Both the position numbers and the translations under genes were made by a program. Under the pieces are notes generated by a model. That model did no database searches and was not told the DNA's origin. It saw only the letters and a list, made by a program, of their open reading frames with translations. From contig JANQIO010000066.1 in NCBI GenBank assembly GCA_028282105.1, positions 1 to 34,193 of the forward strand: a DNA stretch of 34,193 nucleotides, in the 5' to 3' direction. The number at the start of each line of letters is the position of its first letter. The stretch's first letter is position 1. The stretch comes from Halieaceae bacterium (lineage in GTDB: Bacteria > Pseudomonadota > Gammaproteobacteria > Pseudomonadales > Halieaceae). This document shows positions 23,939 through 32,008 of this stretch, piece after piece.

Positions 23939-25108
23939 ATGAGCAATGCACTGAGTTTTACTGACGAGCAGGCCATGATCCTCGACAGCGCCCGGGAGTT
24001 CTGCCGCGAGAAGTCGCCAGTGCCAGCGGTGCGCGCGCAGTTGTCCAGCGATAGCGGTTTCGACGCGACCACCTGGGAGGAAATGGTGGCCCTGGGTTGG
24101 CCGGCCCTGGCGATTCCGGAAGAGTTCGGCGGCGCCGGCCTCGGCTTCGGCAGCATTGTGCCGATTGCCGAGAGCATGGGCCGCGCCCTGTTGTCCACGC
24201 CTTTGTTCAGCGCGACGCTGGCAGCCCAGGCTATCCTGCGCGGCGGCAGCAGCAGCCAGAAGGAGCAGTGGCTACCGCAGATTGCAGCCGGCACGCCGGC
24301 GACGGTGGCACTGCTGGACGGTGGTGACTGGGGCGCGACCCGTACCACCTGCACCGCCACCCGCAATGGCGACAGCGTCACGTTGAGCGGAGAGAAGTGG
24401 TATGTGGCAGATGCCGGTGTCGCGTCCCTGTTTGTGACCTGGTGTGAGCTGGATGGCAGCAGCGCCTTGGTGGTCGTAGAGCAGGGGCATCTCGGAGCTG
24501 ATGCGATCCAGCCACACCGGCTGCTGGACGAAACCAAGCGGGCCGCCAAGCTATCACTGGACGGCGTGAGTGTTCCCGCCGGCAATGTCCTGGAGGCGAA
24601 TCTGGAGGTGAATCTTGAGGTGAATAGCGCTGACGGCGTGTTGCGAGACCTGCATCTTCTGGGCGCACTGCTATTGGCGGCAGAGGCCACGGGCAGCACC
24701 GGCGCCTGCCTGGATACGGTGGTGGACTACCTCAAGACCCGTAAGCAGTTTGGCAAACTGATTGGCTCCTACCAGGCCCTCAAGCATCCGACGGTAGATA
24801 TTCTCTGCGGCCTGGATGCCGCTCGCAGCCTGATCTATCACGCCGCCACGCTGCTGGACGACGCTGCGGCGGATGCGGAACTGGATCGAGACATTGAGAT
24901 CGCCTGCCGCATGGCCAAGGCCCAGGCAGTGGACGCCCTGACCTTTGCCGGTGATCGCGCGGTGCAGTTCCACGGTGGGATGGGCTTTACCTACGAATGC
25001 GATGCCCAGCTCTATATCCGCCGGGCCCAGCATGCGCAGCAGCAGTTTGGCGACGCCTGGCATCACCGCAAGCGCCTTGCGGGCCTGTTGCTCGACACGG
25101 CCGCCTAG
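23939..25108 (+). CDS. Acyl-CoA dehydrogenase-like partner subunit
   Basis: A 389-residue protein of acyl-CoA dehydrogenase fold with weakened motifs. The flavin signature TEPxxGSD is lost (LLDGGDWGATRT instead), the helix-G glutamate is replaced (LLAAEATGSTGAC), and the end reads YIRRAQHAQQQFGDAWHHRKRLAGLLL without any YEGT-like motif. RKQFGKLIGSYQALKH and QFHGGMGFTYECD remain. This fits the non-catalytic half of an alpha2beta2 dehydrogenase whose catalytic half is the preceding gene. The ATG at 23939, eight bases after AGAGGA, is preferred to GTG 23936. Three tandem 12-bp units code LEAN-LEVN-LEVN at 218-229, between the beta domain and the C-terminal helices. Confidence 0.88.
   Translation: MSNALSFTDEQAMILDSAREFCREKSPVPAVRAQLSSDSGFDATTWEEMVALGWPALAIPEEFGGAGLGFGSIVPIAESMGRALLSTPLFSATLAAQAILRGGSSSQKEQWLPQIAAGTPATVALLDGGDWGATRTTCTATRNGDSVTLSGEKWYVADAGVASLFVTWCELDGSSALVVVEQGHLGADAIQPHRLLDETKRAAKLSLDGVSVPAGNVLEANLEVNLEVNSADGVLRDLHLLGALLLAAEATGSTGACLDTVVDYLKTRKQFGKLIGSYQALKHPTVDILCGLDAARSLIYHAATLLDDAAADAELDRDIEIACRMAKAQAVDALTFAGDRAVQFHGGMGFTYECDAQLYIRRAQHAQQQFGDAWHHRKRLAGLLLDTAA
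24590..24625 (+). repeat. Three tandem 12-bp units inside the dehydrogenase-like gene
   Basis: CTGGAGGCGAAT, CTGGAGGTGAAT and CTTGAGGTGAAT follow each other, each differing from the next by one base. They keep frame and add the residues LEAN, LEVN, LEVN. This looks like recent slippage or duplication in a surface loop. Confidence 0.8.
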
Positions 25109-25132
25109 CGACAAACCTCAACGGAGAAAAAC

Positions 25133-25906
25133 ATGAAAGACCTGTTCGACGTCAGCGGCAAGGTAGCCGTGGTAACCGGTGGCAGCACCGGCATTGGCGC
25201 CATGATTGCCCGCGGCTTCGTGGAAAACGGCGTCAAGACTTACATCACTGCCCGCAAGCAGCCACAGCTCGATGAAACGGCGGCTGCGCTGTCTGAGTTT
25301 GGCGAGTGCATCGCCCTTCAGTCCGACCTGTCCACCATGGACGGTTTGAATGCCTTCGCCGACGCGGTGCTGGCGCGGGAAGACAAAATCGACATCCTCA
25401 TCAACAACGCCGGCGCCACCTGGGGCGCCCCGGTAGACGAGTTTCCCGAGAGCGGCTGGGACAAGGTGATGGACCTCAATGTTAAATCCATCTTTTTCCT
25501 GACCCAGCGCTTCCTGCCGGCACTGCGGGCGGCGGGCAGCAAGGACGAGCCGGCACGGGTCGTGAATATTGCCTCGATCAACGGCATCACCCACCCGGGC
25601 ATGGACAACTATTCCTATTCCGCCAGCAAGGCGGCGGTGATTCAGCTCACCCGCCATATGGCCGCAGACCTGGGACCTGACAATATCAATATCAACGGCA
25701 TTGCCCCCGGCTTCTTCCCCAGCAAGATGACGGCCTTCCTGCTGCCGGATGACCCGGAGGAGATGGAGGTTACCGAGCAGCCGATCCGCCGCCTGGGTCG
25801 CGCGGAAGACGCCGCCGGCACCACCATCTATCTGTGTTCCAAAGCCAGCAATTACCTGTGCGGACACACCATCGTGATGGACGGTGGCGTGATCGCCGGG
25901 TCCTGA
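25133..25906 (+). CDS. Short-chain dehydrogenase/reductase (RhlG/FabG-like)
   Basis: A 257-residue classical SDR. TGGSTGIG (15-22) binds the nucleotide; Arg41 after beta-2 (ITARK) favours NADP. NNAG is at 91-94 and the active site is Ser148, Tyr162, Lys166 (YSASK). The pattern with IASINGITHPG and PGFFPSKMTAFL resembles RhlG-type 3-oxoacyl reductases. In this operon it may run in the oxidative direction on 3-hydroxyacyl-CoA. It has a GGAG ribosome site 24 bp after the dehydrogenase pair and is the first of three SDR genes in a row. Confidence 0.88.
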   Translation: MKDLFDVSGKVAVVTGGSTGIGAMIARGFVENGVKTYITARKQPQLDETAAALSEFGECIALQSDLSTMDGLNAFADAVLAREDKIDILINNAGATWGAPVDEFPESGWDKVMDLNVKSIFFLTQRFLPALRAAGSKDEPARVVNIASINGITHPGMDNYSYSASKAAVIQLTRHMAADLGPDNININGIAPGFFPSKMTAFLLPDDPEEMEVTEQPIRRLGRAEDAAGTTIYLCSKASNYLCGHTIVMDGGVIAGS

Positions 25907-25912
25907 CGGCCG

Positions 25913-26689
25913 GTGGCGCTCAGTAAGCTCAGCCGGTCGATTCGCGGCAGCCGCGCCATTGTTACCGGCGCGGCGAGTGGCATTGGCCGGGCTACCGCCT
26001 GCCTGTTTGCCGATGAAGGGGCGACGCTGGCGCTGCTGGACCGCAATGCCGATGCCCTGGCAGCGCTCAAGGCAGAGATTGCAGCCACCGGCGCTGAAGC
26101 CCATGTGTTTGCCGTGGATCTCGCTGAACGCGACCGGGTCACCGAAACGGTTGAGGCCGCCATTGGCGCCCTGGGCGGCCTGGATATTCTGGTTAACAAC
26201 GCCGGGCTGGCGATTCCGGCCGCGGTGGATAGCGATGACTACCCGGCCTCCTGGGATACCTCACTGGCGGTCATGGTAGAGGCGCAGGCCTGGGCGGCGC
26301 GCGCCGCGCTGCCGGCGCTGCGTCAGGCGTCGCATCCGCGCATTGTGAACCTGGCCTCTACAGAGGGGCTGGGCGCGACGCGCTTCAACAGCGCCTACGT
26401 GGTGGCCAAGCACGCGGCGGTCGGGCTGACCCGAGCATTGGCGGTAGACCTTGGGAAAGAGGGCATCACCGTTAATGCAGTCTGTCCGGGGCCGGTGCGG
26501 ACCAGCATCACCGAGGCCATCCCGGAAGCCGATAAGCAGACCTTCGCGCAGCGCCGCACCGCGCTGCGGCGCTATGCCGAGCCGGAAGAAATCGCCCACG
26601 CGATCCTGCACCTGGCACTGCCGGCATCCAGTTTTATCACCGGCGCCACCCTGGTGGCGGACGGTGGTGTGACCATTCGCAATGCCTGA
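25913..26689 (+). CDS. Short-chain dehydrogenase/reductase
   Basis: A 258-residue classical SDR with TGAASGIG (18-25), Asp43 after beta-2 (LLDRN, suggesting NAD), NNAG (95-98) and active residues Ser149, Tyr162 and Lys166. The start is a GTG at 25913, six bases after the preceding stop, and no strong ribosome site is present, so translational coupling is likely. Compared with its neighbours it has YVVAK instead of YSASK and a PGPVRTSITEAIP specificity loop. It should oxidise or reduce a hydroxy/keto group of a pathway intermediate; NAD preference would fit a catabolic oxidation. Confidence 0.87.
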   Translation: MALSKLSRSIRGSRAIVTGAASGIGRATACLFADEGATLALLDRNADALAALKAEIAATGAEAHVFAVDLAERDRVTETVEAAIGALGGLDILVNNAGLAIPAAVDSDDYPASWDTSLAVMVEAQAWAARAALPALRQASHPRIVNLASTEGLGATRFNSAYVVAKHAAVGLTRALAVDLGKEGITVNAVCPGPVRTSITEAIPEADKQTFAQRRTALRRYAEPEEIAHAILHLALPASSFITGATLVADGGVTIRNA

Positions 26690-26701
26690 TAGCGGACCAG
26701 T

Positions 26702-27481
26702 ATGCCTATGAATTTCGATAAAACTGCAGCGTATTTTGATCTCAGCGGCAAGGTGGTGCTGGTTACCGGGGGCAGCCGCGGCCTGGGCCTGGCCATGTGC
26801 CGTGGATTTGCCGACGCGGGGGCTACGGTCGTGGTCAGCTCTCGCAAGCAGGACGCCTGTGATGCCGCCGCCGCAGCGATTGCCGGAGAGACCGGGCAGC
26901 CGTGTGTCGGTATCGCCTGCCATGTCGGCGACTGGGACGCCTGTGATGCGCTGGTGGAGGCGGTCTATGAGCGCTATGGGCGCATCGATGTACTGGTGAA
27001 CAATGCCGGCATGTCACCGCTGTACCCCTCGCTGACCAGTGTCACCCGCGAACTGTGGGACAAGGTGTCCGCGGTCAACCTCGCCGGGCCGTTCCGCCTG
27101 TCAGCGGTGGTGGGTGAGCGCATGGCGGCGGGTGAGGGCGGCAGCATCATCAATGTCAGCAGCATTGCCGCCGTGTCTCCGACGCCCCATGAGGTGCCCT
27201 ATGGCACTGCCAAGGCCGGTCTCAACAACCTCACGGAATCCATCGCCCGTGCCTATGCTCCCAAGGTGCGTTGCAACTGCATTATGCCCGGCCCCTTTGC
27301 GACCGATATCGCCAGGGCCTGGACGCCGGAGGTGGTGGCGGCTTTTGAATCCATGGTGCCGCTGGGCCGTGTGGGTGAGCCGCAGGAAGTGGTGGGCGCT
27401 GCGCTGTTTCTGGCCAGTGATGCCGGCAGCTACACCAATGGCGCCATCCTCAAAATTGACGGTGGGGCAGCCTATAACTGA
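26702..27481 (+). CDS. Short-chain dehydrogenase/reductase
   Basis: A 259-residue classical SDR: TGGSRGLG (22-29), Arg48 after beta-2 (SSRKQ, suggesting NADP), NNAG (100-103), Ser153/154, Tyr167 and Lys171. It is the last gene of the long operon, 12 bp after the previous SDR, and ends 17 bp from the convergent TetR gene. A second ATG two codons in (26708) could also serve. Three SDRs with differing predicted cofactors in a row suggest several alcohol/ketone steps, or both directions of one step. The substrate is unknown. Confidence 0.88.
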   Translation: MPMNFDKTAAYFDLSGKVVLVTGGSRGLGLAMCRGFADAGATVVVSSRKQDACDAAAAAIAGETGQPCVGIACHVGDWDACDALVEAVYERYGRIDVLVNNAGMSPLYPSLTSVTRELWDKVSAVNLAGPFRLSAVVGERMAAGEGGSIINVSSIAAVSPTPHEVPYGTAKAGLNNLTESIARAYAPKVRCNCIMPGPFATDIARAWTPEVVAAFESMVPLGRVGEPQEVVGAALFLASDAGSYTNGAILKIDGGAAYN

Positions 27482-27498
27482 TTCCCCGGGGCCCCGGC

Positions 27499-28083
27499 TC
27501 AGGCCAGTGCAGCCCTAATCAGCCGGCGTAGCTGCTCTTCGAAGCAGCCTCGCGTAATCGCCATCTGCCGCTTGCCAAAGATGTTGTCCAGGGTGGGCTG
27601 GGATACGGCAAAGTAGTGTGCGGCCCCCAGCAGCTGGTAAACCACCGCCAGTGCCCGGGCGCGACTGTAGCTGCTGTTTACTGACTGCACAGTACTCACC
27701 AGCTCCTCAAGATAGTCCTTCAGGTACCAGTTGCCGGCCCGGTCGGCGCGCTGCTCGTTGTCCAGCAGTTCGCGCATGATCAGCCGGGCAGAGTCCTGGT
27801 TTTTCATCTGCCCGCGAAACTGGGCCAGCAGCATCTCCTCCAGCTGTTCTGCGGGGTCCGGGTATCGCTGTCTGATAGCAGCATTGTTGGCAGCCAGTCG
27901 CTCAGACAGCGCCCGCAGTACCTCACCGTAGAGTTTTTCCTTGTTACCGAAGTGGTGCAGCAGGGCCTGCTTGGTCAGGCCCAGCTTCCGGGCGATGGTG
28001 GCGATACTGGCACCGTAGAAGCCTTTGTCAGCAAACAGTTGCTCCGCAGCGGCCAGGAATTGCTCTCGAGTGCTGGTGGTCAT
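27499..28083 (-). CDS. TetR-family transcriptional repressor
   Basis: A 194-residue TetR protein. The helix-turn-helix spans about 26-47 (ASIATIARKLGLTKQALLHHF), followed by NKEKLYGEVL of helix 4. The C-terminal ligand domain is all helical and not recognised further. I take ATG 28083, with AGGGAGA seven bases upstream; a longer frame to 28134 would have to start inside the operator region. It is divergent from the Rieske oxygenase. Two perfect palindromes lie in the shared 107-bp gap, about 45 bp upstream of this start, so it very probably represses the oxygenase and perhaps itself. The inducer is likely the oxygenase substrate or an acyl-CoA derived from it (inference). Confidence 0.9.
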   Translation of the reverse strand: MTTSTREQFLAAAEQLFADKGFYGASIATIARKLGLTKQALLHHFGNKEKLYGEVLRALSERLAANNAAIRQRYPDPAEQLEEMLLAQFRGQMKNQDSARLIMRELLDNEQRADRAGNWYLKDYLEELVSTVQSVNSSYSRARALAVVYQLLGAAHYFAVSQPTLDNIFGKRQMAITRGCFEEQLRRLIRAALA

Positions 28084-28119
28084 TGAATGTCTCCCTGTTA
28101 CAGGAGTGTACGGCATGGC

Positions 28120-28148
28120 TTGACAGCTTACCATGCGGTAAGTACATT
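28120..28148 (+). promoter_or_regulatory. Sigma-70 promoter of the Rieske oxygenase gene
   Basis: A consensus TTGACA (28120-28125), a 17-bp spacer and TACATT (28143-28148) form the best promoter in the window. Transcription should start near 28155, giving a leader of about 36 bases to the ATG at 28191. Confidence 0.75.
28127..28142. promoter_or_regulatory. TetR operator, site 1
   Basis: CTTACC-ATGC-GGTAAG, a perfect 6-4-6 palindrome, fills 16 of the 17 bases between the -35 and -10 boxes. A protein bound here would block RNA polymerase directly. Confidence 0.8.
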
Positions 28149-28149
28149 G

Positions 28150-28165
28150 CTTACCAAACGGTAAG
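28150..28165. promoter_or_regulatory. TetR operator, site 2
   Basis: CTTACC-AAAC-GGTAAG repeats site 1 with a different four-base centre. Its midpoint is 23 bp from that of site 1, and it covers the expected transcription start. Two copies with the same arms are strong evidence for a specific repressor site. Confidence 0.8.
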
Positions 28166-28190
28166 GCAGTGGAATTGAGCGGAGAGCACT

Positions 28191-29345
28191 ATGCGGCAGG
28201 AAACCCAGGTTGAGCTTCTCAAAGAGCTGGTGGATTTGCATGACAACAAAGCGCCATACCTGTCTGAGCCCTGGACGAAGGTGTCCCCGGGCCGTTACAG
28301 CGAACCTGACATGTTTGTCAGGGAGCGGGAGCATATATTCCACGCGAAACCGCTGATTGCGGCACACATCAGTGAGTTGAAGGAGCCGGGCGCCTACCTG
28401 ACCTGCGAACTGGCGGGCAAGCCGCTGCTGTTGGTGCGCGACGAGAGCGACAAGGTGCGCTGCTTTGTGAACGTGTGTCGGCATCGGGGCGCGCAACTGG
28501 TGGGCGAATCCAGCGGCTGCAAGCACCGCTTCAGCTGTCCTTACCACGCCTGGACCTGGAATAGCAGCGGTGAGCTGATCGGTGTGCCCCATGAAAAAAC
28601 CGGTTTCCCGGATCTGGACCGGGAAGCGTACCGGCTGCATGAGCTGCCCTGTGAGGAGCGTGCGGGCTGGGTATGGGTGTCATTCTCCGCCGACCGGACC
28701 ATTGACGTGGCGGGCCACCTCGGGGAGTTGGACGGTGAATTCAGCCGTTTGGATGCGCAGTCCCATATCATCTACGAGACCAGCACGCGCGATCTCAACT
28801 GCAACTGGAAAATCCTGGTGGAGGGCGGCCTGGAGGCCTACCACTTCCGCGTCGCTCACCGCGAAACCATCGCGCCGCTGTTCCTCGACAACCTGTCGTC
28901 ATATCGCTGTGTAGGCAAGCATATCCGCTCGGTGTTGCCGCGTAGCAGTCTGCCGGATATGGCAGGCCAGCCCAGTGAAGACTGGGAGATCAACAAGCAC
29001 GCCAATCTGCTGTATACCATCTTCCCGGGCTCCCAGTTCCTGGTACAGGAGGATCACTTCATCTGGATCCAGGGGATTCCGGTCTCAGCCGGTCAGACCA
29101 GGCTGCGCTTGTCGACCATGATCCCCGCCAGCGAGGCCACGGCGGAAAAGGAAAGCTACTGGAAGCGCAACCACGCGTTGACCATGTACACCCTGGACGA
29201 GGATTTCGAGCTGGGGGAGGCGATTCAGCGCGGTCTCGATACCGGCGCTAATCCGCATCTGAATTTCGGGCGGTTTGAGGGCGCGCTGGCCAAGTTCAAC
29301 GCCATGGTGGACCAGGCAATCGGCGCAGAGAGTCAGGCTAAATAG
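28191..29345 (+). CDS. Rieske non-heme iron oxygenase, alpha subunit
   Basis: A 384-residue ring-hydroxylating-type oxygenase. The Rieske 2Fe-2S ligands are Cys96-x-His98 (CRHRG) and Cys116-x2-His119 (CPYHAW). The mononuclear iron is held by His218 and His223 (EAYHFRVAH) and an acidic residue in LDEDFELGEAIQ, probably Asp338. Glu215 replaces the bridging aspartate, common in the monooxygenase branch of the family. Electrons must come from a ferredoxin and reductase, neither of which is in this window. GCGGAGA is a suitable ribosome site. It has its own TetR-controlled promoter, divergent from the regulator. It could hydroxylate a ring, a C-H bond or an N-methyl compound; the substrate is not evident. 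Confidence 0.92.
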   Translation: MRQETQVELLKELVDLHDNKAPYLSEPWTKVSPGRYSEPDMFVREREHIFHAKPLIAAHISELKEPGAYLTCELAGKPLLLVRDESDKVRCFVNVCRHRGAQLVGESSGCKHRFSCPYHAWTWNSSGELIGVPHEKTGFPDLDREAYRLHELPCEERAGWVWVSFSADRTIDVAGHLGELDGEFSRLDAQSHIIYETSTRDLNCNWKILVEGGLEAYHFRVAHRETIAPLFLDNLSSYRCVGKHIRSVLPRSSLPDMAGQPSEDWEINKHANLLYTIFPGSQFLVQEDHFIWIQGIPVSAGQTRLRLSTMIPASEATAEKESYWKRNHALTMYTLDEDFELGEAIQRGLDTGANPHLNFGRFEGALAKFNAMVDQAIGAESQAK

Positions 29346-29395
29346 ACCTCGCCCGACACCTGCTCCGGCCATTGGGCGCTCATCGCCCGCGGGTA

Positions 29396-30934
29396 TCAGG
29401 CAGCGGAGGCCAGTGACGCCTTCAGGGTGTCTCGACTGAGGCGGTAAGCCACCCAGTACTTGTAGATATTGCTGACGTACTGGACGGTCTCACGGCCAAT
29501 GCGCTTGGCGGCAATCACTTCCACATTGTCGAACCAGACGTTCGGGTCCAGCCCCTGGCGCTCGGCTTCACGGCGCAGCCTGGCCACCCGGGCGGGGCCG
29601 GCGTTGTAGGCCGCAAAAGAGAACAGCGTCTTGTTGAGGTCGGACATCGGCTCCTGTTCAAAATAGCGGTCGCGGATGAAGCGCAGGTATTTGTTGCCGG
29701 CGTGAATGTTGGCTTCCAGGCCGCTGATATCCGGTATGCCCACGTTTTTGTCGGCGGCGGTGCTGGGTAGCATCTGCATGATGCCGATGGCGCCGGTGTG
29801 GCTGCGGGCGCTATTGTCGAGGCGCGACTCCTGGTAAGCCTGGGACATCACCATCAGCCAGTCGAAGTCGTACTGCGCCGCGTATTTCTGGAACAGGTGG
29901 GCAGTCTCGTTGAACTTCTGCATCTCCGGTGAGGACAGGTGGTTGCGGATGTAGGTGTTGTCGTCGAGGTAGCGCTTCAACAGCATGTTGCCCAGCAGCG
30001 TGCCCTCGCCGTTACGGCGCAGGAACTTGTCGACCATGGCCTTGAGCTCAGGCGTATCCTTGCGCATGGCCCAGGCAATAGCGCCGCCCTCGCGCAGCTC
30101 GACATCCTCGTGGACGCGGATATTCTCAAAGATCTGCTCCCAGAACTGGGCTTTGTGGGAGTCCATGACGATGGTGTCGATCAGCCCCGCATTGACCATC
30201 TCCAGCAGGTCCTCATCCTCCAGGTGTTCATCGACCTCGACGATTGTCATCGGCGTCAGGCCGCGCTCCTGGAAATCGGCGTTGAGGGCCGCAAGACTCT
30301 CAAAATAGCTGCTGGAGCCGCGCGTGTAGACGGTGCGGCCGGCCAGGCCGTCGCGGTTGCTGACCGGCTCTGCGTGCGCACCGGTGACGGCAATTTCCCG
30401 CACATTGCGGTAGATGGGGCGCGAGAACGCCACCCGCTGCTCGCGCTCCGGCGTGACTGTCAGGTTGGCCACGGCCACGTCGCCATAGCCCGCCTCCAGT
30501 GCCGGCAGCAGCTGGTCGCGGGTGACCGGGATGAACACCACTCGCATCTTGATGGTCTTGGTCTTGAGCTCTTTGTTGAGAAACTTTTCGAACTCCACCA
30601 GGGCGTCGTGAGACAGGCCGCGCTGGGTGGCGCCGTCGAAGAAATAGAACGTCTTGCTGTGGGTGACCAGGGCGCGCAGTACGTTGGCCTCGCGCATTTC
30701 CAGGAACTTGCGGGGCGCGCGATCGGTGACCTGGTCCAGGTAATCCAGCGGCCGCCTGCCGTTGGCCAGGGGCACCGGGCTGTCCGCTTGCGGCGGTATA
30801 GCGGCGCCAGCGGCCTCGGCAACCGGGTCCATCGAATCAGCGCCGGTATCCTGCGCGGGTTCGCGGGACAGCAAGCCCGCCCCAATCAGCAGGACCGCAA
30901 GCCCCAGTACTAATCCATATCCAACTTTTCCCAT
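29396..30934 (-). CDS. mltF: Membrane-bound lytic transglycosylase F
   Basis: A 512-residue two-domain envelope protein. It starts with a membrane anchor or signal (about 4-24), then a periplasmic solute-binding-like domain (about 80-310; FIPVTRDQLLPALEAGYGDVAVANLTVT is typical), then a lysozyme-like SLT domain with catalytic Glu369 in AYQESRLD and GIMQMLPST. It cleaves peptidoglycan to 1,6-anhydromuropeptides during wall growth and recycling. ATG 30934 follows GGAAGG closely; a TTG 11 codons upstream is in frame, and since the spacing to the ATG is very short the N-terminus is not certain. It is convergent with the oxygenase and unrelated to acyl-CoA metabolism, marking a return to housekeeping genes. 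Confidence 0.9.
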   Translation of the reverse strand: MGKVGYGLVLGLAVLLIGAGLLSREPAQDTGADSMDPVAEAAGAAIPPQADSPVPLANGRRPLDYLDQVTDRAPRKFLEMREANVLRALVTHSKTFYFFDGATQRGLSHDALVEFEKFLNKELKTKTIKMRVVFIPVTRDQLLPALEAGYGDVAVANLTVTPEREQRVAFSRPIYRNVREIAVTGAHAEPVSNRDGLAGRTVYTRGSSSYFESLAALNADFQERGLTPMTIVEVDEHLEDEDLLEMVNAGLIDTIVMDSHKAQFWEQIFENIRVHEDVELREGGAIAWAMRKDTPELKAMVDKFLRRNGEGTLLGNMLLKRYLDDNTYIRNHLSSPEMQKFNETAHLFQKYAAQYDFDWLMVMSQAYQESRLDNSARSHTGAIGIMQMLPSTAADKNVGIPDISGLEANIHAGNKYLRFIRDRYFEQEPMSDLNKTLFSFAAYNAGPARVARLRREAERQGLDPNVWFDNVEVIAAKRIGRETVQYVSNIYKYWVAYRLSRDTLKASLASAA

Positions 30935-31045
30935 AGCCTTCCAAATTACCACGGGTATGCGCGGCAAGCGACTGATTAAAATAGCATTTTTCTACATTTC
31001 ACCAGGGCGTTCGAGGCTGCTCCCAGCCCCGTCCCGGCGGCGGCT

Positions 31046-32008
31046 TCAGCCGGCCCTGGGCTCAAACCCCGCCAGTGCCGCCATCTGGGAAAAAAGTTCA
31101 ACAATATCAGCGGCTTGGCTGTCATTGCTGAATTCCCGGTAAAGCGTATTCACATTCACCGCGATGCGCTCTGCATCCAGCCAGCCGGTGAACGGGCCGA
31201 GAGCAATGTCCCGCGCCGCGTCAAAGGCGCTGAGACCGGCGTCATAGCGTACCCGGGCCTCGTCCCGGATGAAGGCCAGGTACTCCCGCACCCGCCGTAC
31301 GCCGGCCTTGTCAGTGATGGGGCCATGGCCCGGCACGATGGTCTCCACGTCCATGGCCTCGATACGCTCGCAGGCGGCGATCCAGTTTGCCACCGGCCCC
31401 TCCCACATGATGGGTGTGCCATCAATAAACAGGATATCGCCGGTGTAGACGGTGCGATCGGCCGGGCTGTGCACCAGCACGTCGCCCCGGGTATGTGCCG
31501 GCCCCACCTCGATGAGCGCTACCGACTTGTCACCCACTTGCAGCGAGAGCTCACCGGAGAAGGTGCGGTTGGGCGGTGTGAAGGTGATGCCATCGAAGCG
31601 AAAGGCGCCGAAGCAGTGTTTGAGGTAAGCGCCGGCGGGGCCAAGCTCATCCGCCATCTCCATGAAGGCCGCCAGCGCCTCGGGCGGCAGTTCGTTCATC
31701 TCCTGCGCCGAGGCCTCGGAGGCGATAATCTCGGCGCCGGTCACCAGCTCGTTGCCGTGGCAGTGGTCGCCGTTGGCGTGGGTGTTCACCAGCCGGTCGA
31801 ACTCGCTGGCCGCCAGTGGCGCGGCATCGCGCATCGCGGCCAGCATGTCGCGGGTCAGGTCGAGGTCGAACAGGGTGTCGACCAGCAGGGACTGTTCACC
31901 GTCGGTGATCAGTCCGGCATTGCTCCAACCCCAGGAACCGTCGGGTGCCAGCCACGCGTAGCAGCCGTTGCCCAGTTCATGCAGTCCCCTGTCGTAGGTC
32001 CACGGCAT
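31046..32008 (-). CDS. Metallo-beta-lactamase-fold hydrolase
   Basis: A 320-residue MBL-fold protein. Metal ligands seen: His77, Asp81 and His82 in THANGDHCHG, His172 in GPAHTRGD, Asp191 in TGDILF and His228 in PGHGP. The canonical HxHxDH is HANGDH here, with Asn79 replacing the second histidine, so one of the two metal sites may be altered. No signal peptide is visible, so it is probably cytoplasmic. The C-terminal 90 residues are helical and may cover the active site. Thioesterase, lactonase or glyoxalase-II-like activity is possible; a beta-lactamase role is not supported. It is separated from mltF by 111 bp and is divergent from the esterase at 32116. Confidence 0.85.
   Translation of the reverse strand: MPWTYDRGLHELGNGCYAWLAPDGSWGWSNAGLITDGEQSLLVDTLFDLDLTRDMLAAMRDAAPLAASEFDRLVNTHANGDHCHGNELVTGAEIIASEASAQEMNELPPEALAAFMEMADELGPAGAYLKHCFGAFRFDGITFTPPNRTFSGELSLQVGDKSVALIEVGPAHTRGDVLVHSPADRTVYTGDILFIDGTPIMWEGPVANWIAACERIEAMDVETIVPGHGPITDKAGVRRVREYLAFIRDEARVRYDAGLSAFDAARDIALGPFTGWLDAERIAVNVNTLYREFSNDSQAADIVELFSQMAALAGFEPRAG

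Noticed and set aside
11994-27481. Naming the operon a sterol or bile-acid degradation cluster
   Set aside because: The racemase and the two-part dehydrogenase fit, but ring-degradation genes, thiolase and side-chain aldolase are absent and the carboxylase module does not belong there.
29374-29388. Small hairpin GGGCG-CTCAT-CGCCC between the convergent oxygenase and mltF
   Set aside because: Only five base pairs and no T-tract; such stems are frequent in GC-rich DNA, so I did not call a terminator.
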